Notes: generated by a model from the letters alone, not told the origin. DNA of 44,128 nucleotides from Synergistaceae bacterium (GCA_031263445.1 JAISFV010000041.1:1-44128); one strand, 5' to 3'; shown: positions 24,905 to 34,696, counted from the first letter of the stretch. A program made the numbers and translations.

Positions 24905-26680
24905 ATGCAGTGGTTCAAAAACCTGCGCACACTGGCGAAAATCTTGACGCTCATCTTTGTCATGACAGCTCTCATGCTGGCAGTTTCGGTCACGGGCTAC
25001 ATGACGAGTGCGGATATAGCGTCGGACATGGATGAAATCTACCGAGACTACGCCACGTCGGCTATATTGATGACCAGGTCGAAGGCGATCGCCATCCAGA
25101 ACAGGCGGATGCTCACCACCATGATGTTCGTAAAATCGGAAACGGAGAGAGCCGACTACGAGAGACGGATGGACGCGAACCAGCAGGAGATGAGCGGCTA
25201 CATAGAAAAGTTCGATCAGATGCCGCTATCGCCTGAGGACCGGAGTCTCATGGCCGACCTCAAGAAGGCCCGCGACGAGGTCAGCAGCAAACGCTCGGAA
25301 ATGCTGGCGGTCATAAAGGCGCCCGACGAGCTGACGGACGAGTTTCTGGACCGCCTGAGGGGCAGCGGCGACATAGCGGCGGCGGAGAACAAATATACCG
25401 AGGCGCTGGACAAGCTCGTGGTCTCGCTGGTGGACGCTGCGGACAAGATGAACGCACAGGCGCTCGACAGCGCCCGGCACGGATCCGTCAAGATCGCCGT
25501 GTCGTCCGCCGCGGCGATCTTGACGGGCATAGCCATGGGCGTCATGGTCGCCAGGATGATAACGGGCGCCATCGGGAAGATGCAGCGCAGCGTAAAGATG
25601 CTGTCCGAAGGGGACCTCATAAGCTCTTTCGACGCCTCGGGCAGGGACGAGCTGGCCCAGATGGGCGGCAGCCTCCAGTACATGACGGACAACCTCAAGA
25701 ACATCATCAGCTCCGTGAAGGACGCCGGCAACCACATAAACGAGACCGCGCAGGAGTTCTCTGCGCTCGCCGAGGAGACGAACGCCTCGGTAGAGGAATT
25801 CAGGGCCAACGTCGACGAGGCTGGGGCGAACCTGAACGCGCTCGCCTCGACCGGCGAAGAGGTGAACGCGTCCGTGGAGGAGGTCGCCGCCGGCGCGCAG
25901 TCTACGGCCGAGAGGGGCACCGACATAGCCCGCCAGGTCGACGAGGCGATGATCGCCGGCGACAGCGGTATGAACGCCGTGCGCAACGCCGTGAGCGGTA
26001 TCGAAGGCGTTGCAAAGAACGCGGCGAACGCGGCCCGCAGCGTACAGGAGCTCGGCGTGAGGACGCGCCAGATACAGGGTTTCGTGGCGCAGATCGGCGG
26101 GATAGCAGATCAGACGAACCTCCTCGCGCTGAACGCCGCCATCGAGGCGGCGCGCGCCGGCGATGCCGGACGCGGCTTCGCCGTCGTGGCGGAAGAGGTG
26201 CGCAAGCTGGCCGAGGAGAGCAACGTCGCGGCAAAGAGCATCGCCGAGCTCGCCGAGACCATAACCGGCGACCTGGACGGCGTCGTGGGCATATCGCTCG
26301 AGAATGAGAAGGCGTCCCGGAGCGCGAGCGACCTCTCGCGCGAGACGGAGAGCATAATAGCGAGCATGATAACCTACCTGAAGAACATCTCAGGCTCTAC
26401 GCAGGATCTCGCGGCCGTCTCCGAGGAGCAGGCCGCGTCGAGCGAGGAGATCGCGGAGGCCGTGCAGAGCATAGCGACCCGCGTCGGGAACGCCGCAGAG
26501 GCCGGGGACAACATCCGCAACGGCGTCGGAGACGTTGCGACCGCAGCGGAGAGGATGGCGCAGGGCGCGGAGATGCTGTCGGGCCTGGCCGGCGAGCTGA
26601 CGGATCTCCTCGCCTTCTTCAAGACCGAGGATCAGGCGGGCAGCACGAGCAGGATCAAGGCCCTCCCGGTGAGGAGGTAG
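24905..26680 (+). CDS. Methyl-accepting chemotaxis protein
   Basis: The ATG at 24905 follows GGAGGGG and matches the start of the paralogue at 28614 (MQWF-x-NLRT). It encodes 591 residues: membrane helix at about 11-32; a periplasmic four-helix-bundle sensor of about 165 residues; membrane helix at about 196-218; HAMP to about 272; and a cytoplasmic signalling rod with the conserved tip [23 protein letters not shown] near 397-419. No C-terminal CheR-docking pentapeptide is visible. It reports an unknown ligand to the CheA-CheW array. No other chemotaxis gene lies in the window. Confidence 0.93.
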   Translation: MQWFKNLRTLAKILTLIFVMTALMLAVSVTGYMTSADIASDMDEIYRDYATSAILMTRSKAIAIQNRRMLTTMMFVKSETERADYERRMDANQQEMSGYIEKFDQMPLSPEDRSLMADLKKARDEVSSKRSEMLAVIKAPDELTDEFLDRLRGSGDIAAAENKYTEALDKLVVSLVDAADKMNAQALDSARHGSVKIAVSSAAAILTGIAMGVMVARMITGAIGKMQRSVKMLSEGDLISSFDASGRDELAQMGGSLQYMTDNLKNIISSVKDAGNHINETAQEFSALAEETNASVEEFRANVDEAGANLNALASTGEEVNASVEEVAAGAQSTAERGTDIARQVDEAMIAGDSGMNAVRNAVSGIEGVAKNAANAARSVQELGVRTRQIQGFVAQIGGIADQTNLLALNAAIEAARAGDAGRGFAVVAEEVRKLAEESNVAAKSIAELAETITGDLDGVVGISLENEKASRSASDLSRETESIIASMITYLKNISGSTQDLAAVSEEQAASSEEIAEAVQSIATRVGNAAEAGDNIRNGVGDVATAAERMAQGAEMLSGLAGELTDLLAFFKTEDQAGSTSRIKALPVRR

Positions 26681-26817
26681 GCAAGCCACATGGACTGTCT
26701 GTACCGATTTGAAATCGAGGCCTATTTTAGTGCCTCGTAAGCTCTCCCCTGGGCCGGGCATACATTCGGCGGCTCATACCCGACATGCTGTCAGGGGCCT
26801 GATTTTAATGGCGGCAT

Positions 26818-28614
26818 CTATGCGCTGCGAGCGGAGGAAACGGCCCAGCCCTTCAGCGTGAGCTCGGCGGAGCGGGGGCCGCCGAGCTCCTCGCCGGTCC
26901 TGAAGAAGGCGAGATCCCTCACCAGGTCGTTTGACAGCTCCGAAAGCCCTTCCGCCCTCTTCGCCATGCGCTCCGCGGCGGACGAGACCTCGCTTACCCC
27001 TGTGCGTATGTTCTCGCCGGCTTCCGCAGAGCTGCTGACCCTCTGTGATATGCCCTGCACGGCCTCCGCGATCTCCTCGCTAGACGCGGCCTGTTCCTCG
27101 GAGACGGCCGCCAGGTCCTGCGTGGCGCCGGCCATCTCCTTGAGGTAGGACATCATGTCGTGTATTATGCCCTCTGTCTCCTTCGAGAGCGTCTTTGCGT
27201 CTTCCGATGACTTGGCGTTCTCCATGGACATGCCCACCACCGTCTCGAGATCACCCATTATGGTCATGGCGAGATCCTCTATGTTCTTTGCCGCCAGGCT
27301 GCTATCCTCGGCCAGCTTGCGCACCTCTTCCGCCACGACGGCGAATCCCCTGCCGGCCTCGCCGGCCCTCGCCGCCTCGATCGCCGCGTTCAGCGCGAGC
27401 AGGTTCGTCTGGTCTGCGATGCCGCCTATCTGGGTGACGAAGCTCTGTATCTTCTTTGTCCTTTCGCCGAGTTCCTGCACGGACCTGGCGGCGGCGGCGG
27501 CGTTGTCCACTACGCCCTCTATGCCGGACACTGCGCGCCGTACCGACGACACGCCGTTCTCGCCGGCGCTCAGGGCGTCGTTGACCCGCTTCGCTATGCT
27601 GGTGCCTTTCTCGGCGGTAGCCTGCGCCCCGGCCGCGACCTCCTCCACGGACGCGTTGACCTGCTGCCCGGCGGCGGAGAGGTCTGACAGGTTCGATTCG
27701 GTGCTGTCCACGTTCACCCTGAACTCGTCGACCGAAGCGCTGGTCTCCTGGGCGAGCGTGGAGAATTCCTGCGAGGTCTCCAGGACGTCGTCGCTCGCTT
27801 TTTTCACGGCCGCTATCACACCCCTCAGGTTGTCGGTCATGCCCTGGAGCGCACCGCCCATGGCCGCCAGCTCGTCTTTGCCGTCCGTGGGAAATTTGCT
27901 CACTAGATCCCCCTTCGAGAACAGGTCGATGCTGCCCATTATCTTGTAGATCGGCACGGTGATCGTCCGGGATATGGCTACGCTCAGGGCAAGGCCGATG
28001 ACGATCGCCGCTGCGGACGTGAGCGCGATGGCTACCGCCCGCTCGTGGGCGAACGCCTCCTCGCGGCTGTTCGTCTCGTCAGCGACCTTCACTAGGCTCT
28101 CGGCGAGCTTGCTTATGGAGGTCATGTACTCGTTTTCCATGAACGCGATATCCCCCCTGTTCGCCAGGCGCTCCCTGAGCCCCTCTATGTCCTCCTTGCT
28201 CCTGGCGGAGGCTATCCCCTCGTCCTGGAGCCTCCTGTACTCCGGGCCGGTCTTTTTGATATGCTCGTAAAGCTCCCTGTCCTCCGAGCCCAGCCTGTCC
28301 ACGTCTATGGTGGCAAGGAGATCCGCCACTGCCCTCCTGTTCGCCATGATGCGGCTCTCGTAGCCTTCGAGCTCCTTGTCCGCGTCAGTGTTGGCCATGC
28401 TGATGAGTAAACGCCTGTTCTCGGTGACCAGAGCGTCCGCCTTCGTTATGTTCTGCGAGACCTTTGCGTAGTTCAGGTACATGTCCCGCATCCCGGTCGC
28501 TATCCTGTGGCTGGTAGAGTAACCGGTGTAGGCTATGACGACCATGAGGATCGCCATCGTCACGACGATGAAAAGTATCTTTGCCATTGTGCGAAGGTTT
28601 CTGAACCACTGCAC
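26818..28614 (-). CDS. Methyl-accepting chemotaxis protein, paralogue of the convergent receptor
   Basis: This 598-residue protein starts at a GTG (28614) with GGGGG 8 bases upstream. Its layout is the same as in the neighbour: membrane helix at about 11-31, four-helix-bundle periplasmic domain, second helix followed by a HAMP domain, and the signalling tip [20 protein letters not shown]. The cytoplasmic halves are nearly superimposable while the sensor domains (for example [17 protein letters not shown] here) have diverged. The two genes end 137 bases apart, tail to tail, pointing to an inverted duplication. The ligand is unknown. A leader hairpin precedes the gene. Confidence 0.93.
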   Translation of the reverse strand: MQWFRNLRTMAKILFIVVTMAILMVVIAYTGYSTSHRIATGMRDMYLNYAKVSQNITKADALVTENRRLLISMANTDADKELEGYESRIMANRRAVADLLATIDVDRLGSEDRELYEHIKKTGPEYRRLQDEGIASARSKEDIEGLRERLANRGDIAFMENEYMTSISKLAESLVKVADETNSREEAFAHERAVAIALTSAAAIVIGLALSVAISRTITVPIYKIMGSIDLFSKGDLVSKFPTDGKDELAAMGGALQGMTDNLRGVIAAVKKASDDVLETSQEFSTLAQETSASVDEFRVNVDSTESNLSDLSAAGQQVNASVEEVAAGAQATAEKGTSIAKRVNDALSAGENGVSSVRRAVSGIEGVVDNAAAAARSVQELGERTKKIQSFVTQIGGIADQTNLLALNAAIEAARAGEAGRGFAVVAEEVRKLAEDSSLAAKNIEDLAMTIMGDLETVVGMSMENAKSSEDAKTLSKETEGIIHDMMSYLKEMAGATQDLAAVSEEQAASSEEIAEAVQGISQRVSSSAEAGENIRTGVSEVSSAAERMAKRAEGLSELSNDLVRDLAFFRTGEELGGPRSAELTLKGWAVSSARSA

Positions 28615-28635
28615 GTCAATTGCCCCCTTTTTTGA

Positions 28636-28658
28636 GTTGCCCTGGAACGGCGGGCAAC
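28636..28658 (-). promoter_or_regulatory. Leader hairpin ahead of the second chemoreceptor gene
   Basis: GTTGCCC at 28636-28642 is perfectly inverted at 28652-28658, 22 bases upstream of the GTG start. It would form in the 5' leader next to the ribosome site and could affect translation or mRNA stability. It is followed by an A/G-rich stretch, not a T tract. Confidence 0.4.
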
Positions 28659-28691
28659 GGCATGTTTTAGGATTTTAAATCGATGACCCGT

Positions 28692-28714
28692 GCGGCAGAT
28701 GCCGCCTTTTTTCT
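28692..28714 (+). terminator. Short hairpin with T tract, rightward
   Basis: GCGGC (28692-28696) pairs with GCCGC (28701-28705), followed by CTTTTTTC. It is oriented against the chemoreceptor gene and could stop antisense read-through. No rightward gene was recognised upstream of it. Confidence 0.35.
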
Positions 28715-28846
28715 TGTCATAACAAGGCGGCAACGTTAATTTATTTTAATCAGTATAGATTTTGCTTTTATTGCGTGTCAAGAAGAATTAGCCGCAACGG
28801 GCTTAGGCAAAAACAACGGTTTATTGCGGGGGAAGGCAGGAAAAAG

Positions 28847-29818
28847 CTAAGACGCCGTCATGCCCTCCAGCAGCTCCAGGACGGTCACAACCTGTTCGCG
28901 CGTCACCCTGTCGGACGGGACGCCCCTGCTGACGCAGTCGGTGAAGTGGCGTAGCTCTGCCAGGTACGTGCCGGTCGGGGGGACGTTGATGCCGGTGCGC
29001 ACCAAGATCTTCTCCTCCGTGTCGAAAACCTTCGGCGGGACGCCCGCGCCGTATGCCGTGACGACTCCGCCGTCGTTCGTCACGACAGCTCCCTCGAAGC
29101 ACACCCGCCAGCCGGCCGTGAAGGGGATGTCCGCGTTGAGCCAGCCGGCCTCAGCCGTGACGCCCATGCCTTCGTAGCGGTAGCTGAATCGGCAGTGCTC
29201 CGAGTAGCCCCTGTCGTGTGCGGCGCTGCGGGTCATCTTGAAATCGAGCGGGCAGCCGAAGAGGCTCACGATGAGATCGAGGTCGTGGATATGCAGGTCG
29301 AACGGCACCAGCCCGCTCTTCTCGCGCTCGAAGAGCCAGCCGCCTTCTGCCCAGCGCGGGCAGACGGAGAGCCTGTAAAAATACGCGTCGAGCGGCCTGC
29401 CGTATTCGCCGCTCATCACTATGTCGCGGAGGATCTCGCTCTGCCTGTGGAACTGGAGCACGTGGGCCACGTAGATCTGAACCCCTGCGGCGTCCGCCGC
29501 CCCGAACAGGGCTTTCGCGTCCGCGCCCGTGAGCGCCATGGGCTTTTCCGTTATCACGTGCCTGCCGCCCTCTATGCCCTCGCGGATGCCGTCCGCGTGG
29601 AGATACGTCGGCGTACAGACGTCCACGGCGTCTATCTCCTCCGCGCCCAGCATCTCAGGTATGCTCTCGTAAAACGGCAGCCCCCACTCCGACGCCTTCG
29701 CGGCGTCTTTTTCCGACGCGCCCGCGACAGCCGCGACGCAGACGCCGCCGATATGCCGGTAATTCTCCCGGTGCACGGCACCCATGCCGCCGGCGCCGGC
29801 CAGGCCGATCCTGATCAC
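28847..29818 (-). CDS. Gfo/Idh/MocA-family NAD(P)-dependent oxidoreductase
   Basis: The GTG at 29818 (VIRIGLAGAGGMGAVH) lies 4 bases after the stop of the upstream isomerase gene, giving 323 residues. RIGLAGAGGMG is the Rossmann dinucleotide loop, VITEKPMAL carries the conserved E-K-P lysine, and DLHIHDLDLIVSLFG holds the catalytic-site histidines. The family oxidises or reduces sugars, inositols and related polyols. It is the last gene of a four-gene leftward operon that pairs two such dehydrogenases with two TIM-barrel isomerases. The sugar is not readable. Confidence 0.9.
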   Translation of the reverse strand: MIRIGLAGAGGMGAVHRENYRHIGGVCVAAVAGASEKDAAKASEWGLPFYESIPEMLGAEEIDAVDVCTPTYLHADGIREGIEGGRHVITEKPMALTGADAKALFGAADAAGVQIYVAHVLQFHRQSEILRDIVMSGEYGRPLDAYFYRLSVCPRWAEGGWLFEREKSGLVPFDLHIHDLDLIVSLFGCPLDFKMTRSAAHDRGYSEHCRFSYRYEGMGVTAEAGWLNADIPFTAGWRVCFEGAVVTNDGGVVTAYGAGVPPKVFDTEEKILVRTGINVPPTGTYLAELRHFTDCVSRGVPSDRVTREQVVTVLELLEGMTAS

Positions 29819-29822
29819 GCGC

Positions 29823-30635
29823 TCACACCGCCATCCCGACGCTTTCGAGATACTCGCGGGAACAGCGTACCGCCTCGTCGGCCTCGCCGATGTCCCGCGA
29901 CCCATCAGGGCCGAACTCTATCTCTATGCTCAGCGGACAGCGGTTGCCGTGTTCCTCCAGCTTTTTGAAAATCATCGGGAAATCGACGCAGCCGCGCCCG
30001 AGCGCCGGGAAGTTCCACTCCTTGCGCTCCCCCGCCTTGTCCTTGAGGTGCATGAACCCGATCCTGCCGGCGCAGGCGTCGATGTCGTCCGCCAGGTCCA
30101 CGCCGCCGTAGAATATGGCGTTCGCCGTGTCGTAGTTGATCTTCACCAGCGGCGAGCCAACCATGTCCACGATGCCCGACATGCGCCTGCCGGAGCCGTG
30201 CTCGCCGTGGATTTCTAGGGCCAGGGCAAGGCCGTATTCGCGGAGGCAGGGCAGGAGGGCGGATATGCGCGCAGCCGCCTCCTCGTCGGATGCGGACGCC
30301 CTGTCGGCCAGGTGTGCCTCCCCGACCGACGAGACGATGTAGCCGCAGCCGAAGAATGCCGAGAGCTGTATGATGTCCAGGAAATCCCCGGCGCGGGCCG
30401 GATCCATGAGGTTCGTGTGCCCGCTCATGGCGAACGAGGCGAGGCCCGCGTCCTTCAGCCGCCTCCGAACGGAGCAGAGATAGCTGAAATCCATCGACGG
30501 GAAGACGTGTTCCGTCCATCCCTTCGTCGCGGTGAGCTCTACGTAGCGGAAGCCGGCCCTGGCGATCCCCTCTATGGCGTCCTCTATAGGGTATTTGTGG
30601 TAGCAGTTCGAGTTTACGGCGATTATCCGTTCCAT
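29823..30635 (-). CDS. TIM-barrel sugar phosphate isomerase/epimerase (AP endonuclease 2 superfamily)
   Basis: This is a 270-residue xylose-isomerase-like TIM barrel. ARAGFRYVELTATKGWTEHV opens the barrel. LALEIHGEHGSG supplies a metal-binding Glu/His, VKINYDTANAIFYGG an Asp, IGFMHLKDKAG His/Asp and LSIEIEFGP the last Glu. These are the ligands expected for a metal-dependent isomerase or epimerase. It follows the other TIM-barrel gene after a 13-base gap and precedes a dehydrogenase gene by 4 bases. In related clusters such enzymes interconvert keto-sugars or inososes made by the dehydrogenases. Confidence 0.88.
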   Translation of the reverse strand: MERIIAVNSNCYHKYPIEDAIEGIARAGFRYVELTATKGWTEHVFPSMDFSYLCSVRRRLKDAGLASFAMSGHTNLMDPARAGDFLDIIQLSAFFGCGYIVSSVGEAHLADRASASDEEAAARISALLPCLREYGLALALEIHGEHGSGRRMSGIVDMVGSPLVKINYDTANAIFYGGVDLADDIDACAGRIGFMHLKDKAGERKEWNFPALGRGCVDFPMIFKKLEEHGNRCPLSIEIEFGPDGSRDIGEADEAVRCSREYLESVGMAV

Positions 30636-30648
30636 GTCCGCAGCCCGC

Positions 30649-31563
30649 TCAGACGAGAAACTGATCCAGGTAGCGCTTCGAAAGCCTGATGCTCTCGAGG
30701 ATCTTCTCGCGGCTGCCCTCGAACGCCCTGTCCTCCACTTCGATGCAGGCGGGGCCCTCGTAGCCGATGTCGTTCAGCGTGCTTATGAACGCGCCCCAGT
30801 CGACGTCGCCCAGCCCCGGCAGCTTGGGGCTCATGAATTCGAGCGGGTACGCCATCACGCCAGCGTCGCGCAGACGGTCGCGGTACAGCTTTATGTCCTT
30901 GAAGTGTACGTGGAAGATCCTGTGGCGGAACTCGTAGAGCGGCGCGATGTAGTCCATCATCTGCCATACGAAATGGCTGGGATCGTAGTTTATGCCGAAG
31001 TTCCTGTTCGGGATGATGTCGAAGAGCCGCCGCCAGATCTTGGGGGACGTGAAGAGGTTCTGCCCGCCGGGCCACTGATCCCCGCCGAAGAGCATCGGGC
31101 AGTTCTCGATGGCGATGCGGACGCCCTGCTTCTCTGCGCTCTCTATGATGGGCGGCCAGATGTCGTGGAACAGCTCTATGTTCTCCTCGACGCCGCGCCG
31201 CTGGTCGCGCCCGACGAACGTGGTCACCATGTTGACGCCCAGCCTTGCGCTCGCGCCGATGACCTTCTTCAGGTGCGAGACGGCGTGAGAGCGTTTTTCG
31301 GCGTCCGGATCCATGACGTTCGGGTAAAACGCCAGGGCCGAGATGGATATGCCCTTTTCGCGGCACAGCCCGTTGATGGCGGCGGCGCTTTCGTCGGTCA
31401 GCCCGTCGACGTTTATATGGCTCACCCCGGCGTACCGGCGCTCGGCCCGCCCGCGAGGCCAGCAGGCCGCCTCTACGCACGAGAAACCGTTGTCCGCTGC
31501 TACTGCCGCAACTTCTTCGAAGCTCCATCCGTCGAGTATGGCACTGACAAACCCAAGTTTCAT
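30649..31563 (-). CDS. TIM-barrel sugar phosphate isomerase/epimerase, second copy
   Basis: This 304-residue member of the same superfamily opens with MKLGFVSAILDGWSFEEVAAVA. Metal-ligand segments are VRIAIENCPMLFGG (Glu), FGINYDPSHFVWQMMDYI (Asp and His), IFHVHFKDIKLY (His, Asp) and ACIEVEDRAF (Glu). It is clearly diverged from the neighbouring 270-residue barrel, so the two probably act on different intermediates. It lies between the first dehydrogenase gene (72-base gap) and the second isomerase gene. Confidence 0.88.
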   Translation of the reverse strand: MKLGFVSAILDGWSFEEVAAVAADNGFSCVEAACWPRGRAERRYAGVSHINVDGLTDESAAAINGLCREKGISISALAFYPNVMDPDAEKRSHAVSHLKKVIGASARLGVNMVTTFVGRDQRRGVEENIELFHDIWPPIIESAEKQGVRIAIENCPMLFGGDQWPGGQNLFTSPKIWRRLFDIIPNRNFGINYDPSHFVWQMMDYIAPLYEFRHRIFHVHFKDIKLYRDRLRDAGVMAYPLEFMSPKLPGLGDVDWGAFISTLNDIGYEGPACIEVEDRAFEGSREKILESIRLSKRYLDQFLV

Positions 31564-31635
31564 GAAAGACAGCCCCTTCTGGTAGCCATATTAGCTAGCG
31601 CGGCATCGCGTTGCGCCCGACACCCTCCCTTACGG

Positions 31636-32673
31636 TCATTGCTCTATGCGCACGGCCCTGCCCGTTTCCGACGACTCTATACAGGCGAAGACGGCGCGCA
31701 TGGCCTTGAGCGTCTCCTCCCCCGATATTTCAGGCGGCGTGCCGCCGGCGAGGCAGCGCGCGAATTCGTCTATGACGCCCGTGCTGGTCTGGCTGTCGTT
31801 CGTCTGCATCGGCTCAGCCTCGCAGAGGATCTTTTCGCCGCCGGCGAGCATGACCTTCACAGCGAACGCCGGGTCGTCGTATATGCGTATGATGCCCTTC
31901 GTGCCGTATAGCACTGTGCTGTTGTCCTCCGCGCCGTAGAACGTCCAGCTCGCCGTCATCGTGCCGACGGCCCCGCCTGAGAGGCGGTATATGCAGAGGG
32001 CGTTGTCGTCCACGCCGATCAGGCCGCCGGACGGGCCGTGCTTGTCCGCCGTGAAGAGCCTGGCCGTGGCCTCCACGACGACATCCCCCGTGAGGAAGTG
32101 GATGAGGTCCGTCTTGTGAATGCCCAAGTCCGCCATCGCTCCCATGGCAGCCCTCTTCTTGTCGAAAAACCACGTCGACGTGCCGGGGTCCGCGCTCCAC
32201 GTCTCCGGGCCGCCGTGGCCGAACGTCGTGCGGAACGTCAGGAGGTTGCCGATCACGCCGCCCGACAGGAGCTGGCGGGCGAGCCTGTGAGCCTTCGTCA
32301 GCCGCTGGTTCTGCCCTATCATCAGGAAGCGCCCGGTCTCAGCCGACACGCGCACCATAGCCTCGCAGTCTGGCAGGGTGACGGCCATCGGCTTTTCGCA
32401 CAGCACGTGCTTCCCGGCCCGCATGGCCGCTATGGATATCTCCGCGTGGGTGTCGTTCGTGGTGCAGACGCTCACAGCGTCTATGGATCCGTCCGCCAGC
32501 AGGTCACGCCAGGCGCCGTATGCGCTGCCCCCGTACTTTTCCGCGAGGCCGCTGGCGCGTGCGGCGTTTATGTCGAAATACCCAGCGAGCTCGGTGGCCG
32601 GGTTGGCGGCATATTCCGGTATGTGGCGCACCTGAGCGACCTTCCCGCATCCGATGACCCCGATCCTGAACAT
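31636..32673 (-). CDS. Gfo/Idh/MocA-family NAD(P)-dependent oxidoreductase, first gene of the sugar operon
   Basis: This 345-residue protein has the nucleotide loop RIGVIGCGKVAQVRHIPEY, the VLCEKPMAVTL lysine block and MADLGIHKTDLIHFLTG with catalytic-site histidines. It leads the four-gene leftward operon, with GGGTGA before the ATG and a promoter overlapping a small palindrome upstream. The combination of dehydrogenase, isomerase, isomerase and dehydrogenase resembles clusters that degrade inositols or glycosides by way of 3-keto intermediates. No kinase or transporter accompanies it here. Confidence 0.9.
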   Translation of the reverse strand: MFRIGVIGCGKVAQVRHIPEYAANPATELAGYFDINAARASGLAEKYGGSAYGAWRDLLADGSIDAVSVCTTNDTHAEISIAAMRAGKHVLCEKPMAVTLPDCEAMVRVSAETGRFLMIGQNQRLTKAHRLARQLLSGGVIGNLLTFRTTFGHGGPETWSADPGTSTWFFDKKRAAMGAMADLGIHKTDLIHFLTGDVVVEATARLFTADKHGPSGGLIGVDDNALCIYRLSGGAVGTMTASWTFYGAEDNSTVLYGTKGIIRIYDDPAFAVKVMLAGGEKILCEAEPMQTNDSQTSTGVIDEFARCLAGGTPPEISGEETLKAMRAVFACIESSETGRAVRIEQ

Positions 32674-32691
32674 TGAAAATTCACCCCCAGG

Positions 32692-32731
32692 CTGTCGTGA
32701 CAGTATAACGCCTGGCGGCCTTTTTTTACAA
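32692..32731 (-). promoter_or_regulatory. Promoter and palindromic operator candidate for the sugar operon
   Basis: On the reverse strand TTGTAA (32726-32731) and TATACT (32702-32707) are spaced 18 bases apart. CTGTCGTGACAG at 32692-32703 has 5-bp inverted arms and overlaps the -10, the place where a repressor would block initiation. Confidence 0.5.
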
Positions 32732-32828
32732 GCTCCGGAGGGCCGTCGGTTTCGAAAGTTGACATAACGTATGTTTTGAATCCTGCCGTCCGCTTGACAC
32801 GGTTAATACCCGGTTCTCCATGAGCTGG

Positions 32829-32858
32829 GCCGCCGGGCGCCGTAACGGCGCCGGCGGC
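32829..32858 (-). terminator. GC-rich hairpin downstream of the aldehyde dehydrogenase gene
   Basis: A 13-bp stem (GCCGCCGGGCGCCG with CGGCGCCGGCGGC, one bulged G, 3-base loop) sits just past the stop of the dehydrogenase gene. No T tract follows, so it may end transcription weakly or protect the 3' end. Confidence 0.4.
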
Positions 32859-32869
32859 ATCCGTTTCGC

Positions 32870-34357
32870 TTACTTTTCCGGGTAGAAGCCCGACGGGGCC
32901 TCCGAGAGGTTGATCATTATGTTCTTCATCTGGGTGTAGTGGTCCAGGATGACCTTGTGGGTCTCGCGGCCAATGCCGGAGGCCTTGTAGCCGCCGAACG
33001 GAGCGCCCGCCGGTATGCTGTTGTAGGTGTTGACCCACATGCGCCCGGTCTCTATGCCGCGGCAGACGCGCATGGCGCGGTTGATGTCACGGGTCCAGAC
33101 GGCGCCGCCCAAGCCGTAGACGTTGTCGTTGGCCATCTCTATGACCTCTTCCTCCGTCTTGAACTTGATGACCACTGCCACGGGGCCGAATATCTCCTCC
33201 TGCGCCACCTTCATCTTATTGTTTACGTCCACCAGGAGCGTCGGCTTCATGAAACAGCCTTTCGAGAGCTCGCCCTCCGTGTAGCGCCCGCCGCCGCAGG
33301 CGACCTTGGCGCCCTCCTTCTTGCCCTCCTCGACGCACTCGATGATGTCGTTCAGGTGCGCCTCGTATATCTGAGAACCCATCTGCGTATCGGGATCCCA
33401 CGGCATCCCGACCTTGATGCTGTTGAACGCCTTCACGGCGTCCTTTATGAACTTGTCGTATATGTCCTCGTGTACGAACACGCGCGAGCCGGCGCAGCAT
33501 ACCTGCCCCTGGTTGAAGAGTATGCCGAGCTGCAGCCCGTCCATCGCCATGTCCCACTTGCAGTCCGGGAAGTAGATGTTGGCCGACTTGCCGCCCAGTT
33601 CGAGGGTCGATGGGATGAGTTTCGCCGCCGCGGCCGCCGCCACGCTGTTGCCTATCTCCGTGGAGCCGGTGAACGCCAGCTTGCGGAAGCCCTGGTGGTC
33701 CAGGATGTACTGCCCGGATTTAGATCCCTTGCCGGTGACGACGTTGAACACGCCCTTCGGCAGGACGTCGCCGATCAGCCTCGCCAGCTCGAGGACGGAG
33801 AGGGACGTGTAGCTGGACGGCTTGAATACCGTGCAGCAGCCCGCCGCCAGCACGGGGGCGAGCTTCCACGCCGCCATCAGGAACGGGAAGTTCCACGGCA
33901 CGATCTGGCCCACGACGCCGATCGGCTCGCGGAGGATGAGCGACAGCGTGTTGTTGTCCAAAAGCGACGCGCTGCCCTCCTCCGTGCGCACCGCCCCCGC
34001 GAAGTACCGGAAGTGGTCGGAGCTGAACGGGATGTCTATGTTCTTGGTCTCGCGGATCGGCTTGCCGTTGTCGAGGGACTCGACCAGGGCAAGGTGATCA
34101 GCGTTGGCGTCGATGATGTCGGCGATCTTCATCAGGGTGTCGGCCCTCTTGATTGGCTCGACGTCCTTCCACGTCTTGAACGCAGCCCACGCCGCGTCCA
34201 CTGCGGCGTCAACGTCGTCCTTGGTGGCCTCGGAGCAAGAGGCCAGCACCTCGCCGTTGGCCGGGCACGTCGTCTCGAACGTGCCGCCGTCCGACGCGTC
34301 CCTCCACTTTCCGTCGATGAACAACTGGTATTTCTTGAGCAATTTCGGTTTCTTCAC
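32870..34357 (-). CDS. NAD(P)-dependent aldehyde dehydrogenase
   Basis: The GTG at 34357 has AAGGGAG 8 bases upstream, giving 495 residues; the longer open frame lacks a ribosome site. IGVVGQIVPWNFP is the cofactor region, LELGGKSANIYFPD carries the general-base Glu, and FNQGQVCCAGSRVF the catalytic Cys pair. The family oxidises aldehydes to acids, and many members with this sequence style act on short or amino aldehydes. The substrate is not readable. It is a single-gene unit with an unusually long leader (about 300 bases) and a promoter carrying a dyad. Confidence 0.92.
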   Translation of the reverse strand: MKKPKLLKKYQLFIDGKWRDASDGGTFETTCPANGEVLASCSEATKDDVDAAVDAAWAAFKTWKDVEPIKRADTLMKIADIIDANADHLALVESLDNGKPIRETKNIDIPFSSDHFRYFAGAVRTEEGSASLLDNNTLSLILREPIGVVGQIVPWNFPFLMAAWKLAPVLAAGCCTVFKPSSYTSLSVLELARLIGDVLPKGVFNVVTGKGSKSGQYILDHQGFRKLAFTGSTEIGNSVAAAAAAKLIPSTLELGGKSANIYFPDCKWDMAMDGLQLGILFNQGQVCCAGSRVFVHEDIYDKFIKDAVKAFNSIKVGMPWDPDTQMGSQIYEAHLNDIIECVEEGKKEGAKVACGGGRYTEGELSKGCFMKPTLLVDVNNKMKVAQEEIFGPVAVVIKFKTEEEVIEMANDNVYGLGGAVWTRDINRAMRVCRGIETGRMWVNTYNSIPAGAPFGGYKASGIGRETHKVILDHYTQMKNIMINLSEAPSGFYPEK

Positions 34358-34609
34358 GACAGTCACTCCCTTCGCTTTTGCGGCGGCCAGGCAAGGAACG
34401 GCACGTCCTGGAAAACGCCGGCCGATCCGCATGGACGCCTGTTGGCTCCCCTCGGGCCTTGGCGACATGGCGCGCGGGCCCCCTCAGAAAACGCCGCAAA
34501 TATCACCCCCTCCTGGCGTCGATGGCATATCCCGTGCCGTACGGACACTGCGTCGCAAGCCAGTGCCAGCCGCTCACGGGGCCCGCGAAAAGCCACGACC
34601 GTACACTTA

Positions 34610-34629
34610 GCTCCCTGCAAGGAGGGAGC
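34610..34629 (-). promoter_or_regulatory. Hairpin in the aldehyde dehydrogenase leader
   Basis: GCTCCCT at 34610-34616 is perfectly inverted at 34623-34629 around 6 bases. It lies about 35 bases into the predicted transcript, without a following T tract. Confidence 0.4.
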
Positions 34630-34649
34630 GAACACATGCTCAACTGCAA

Positions 34650-34696
34650 CTAACGTTTAGTTAGCTTAGTATATAGACTAAAAGCGTTTTTTTCAA
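34650..34696 (-). promoter_or_regulatory. Promoter with dyad operator for the aldehyde dehydrogenase gene
   Basis: On the reverse strand TTGAAA (34691-34696) and TATACT (34668-34673) are exactly 17 bases apart. Immediately downstream CTAACgtttaGTTAG (34650-34664) is a dyad with 5-bp arms of the TTAGTTAG kind often bound by TetR-family repressors. No TetR gene lies nearby. Confidence 0.6.

Noticed and set aside
34363-34635. A leader peptide gene before the aldehyde dehydrogenase
   Set aside because: The frame is open for 90 codons but starts at a GTG with no clear ribosome site and shows no run of regulatory codons. It is kept only as a note in the leader entry.
32939-34660. A 573-codon plus-strand open frame opposite the aldehyde dehydrogenase
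   Set aside because: It is low-complexity antisense translation of a gene with complete catalytic motifs.
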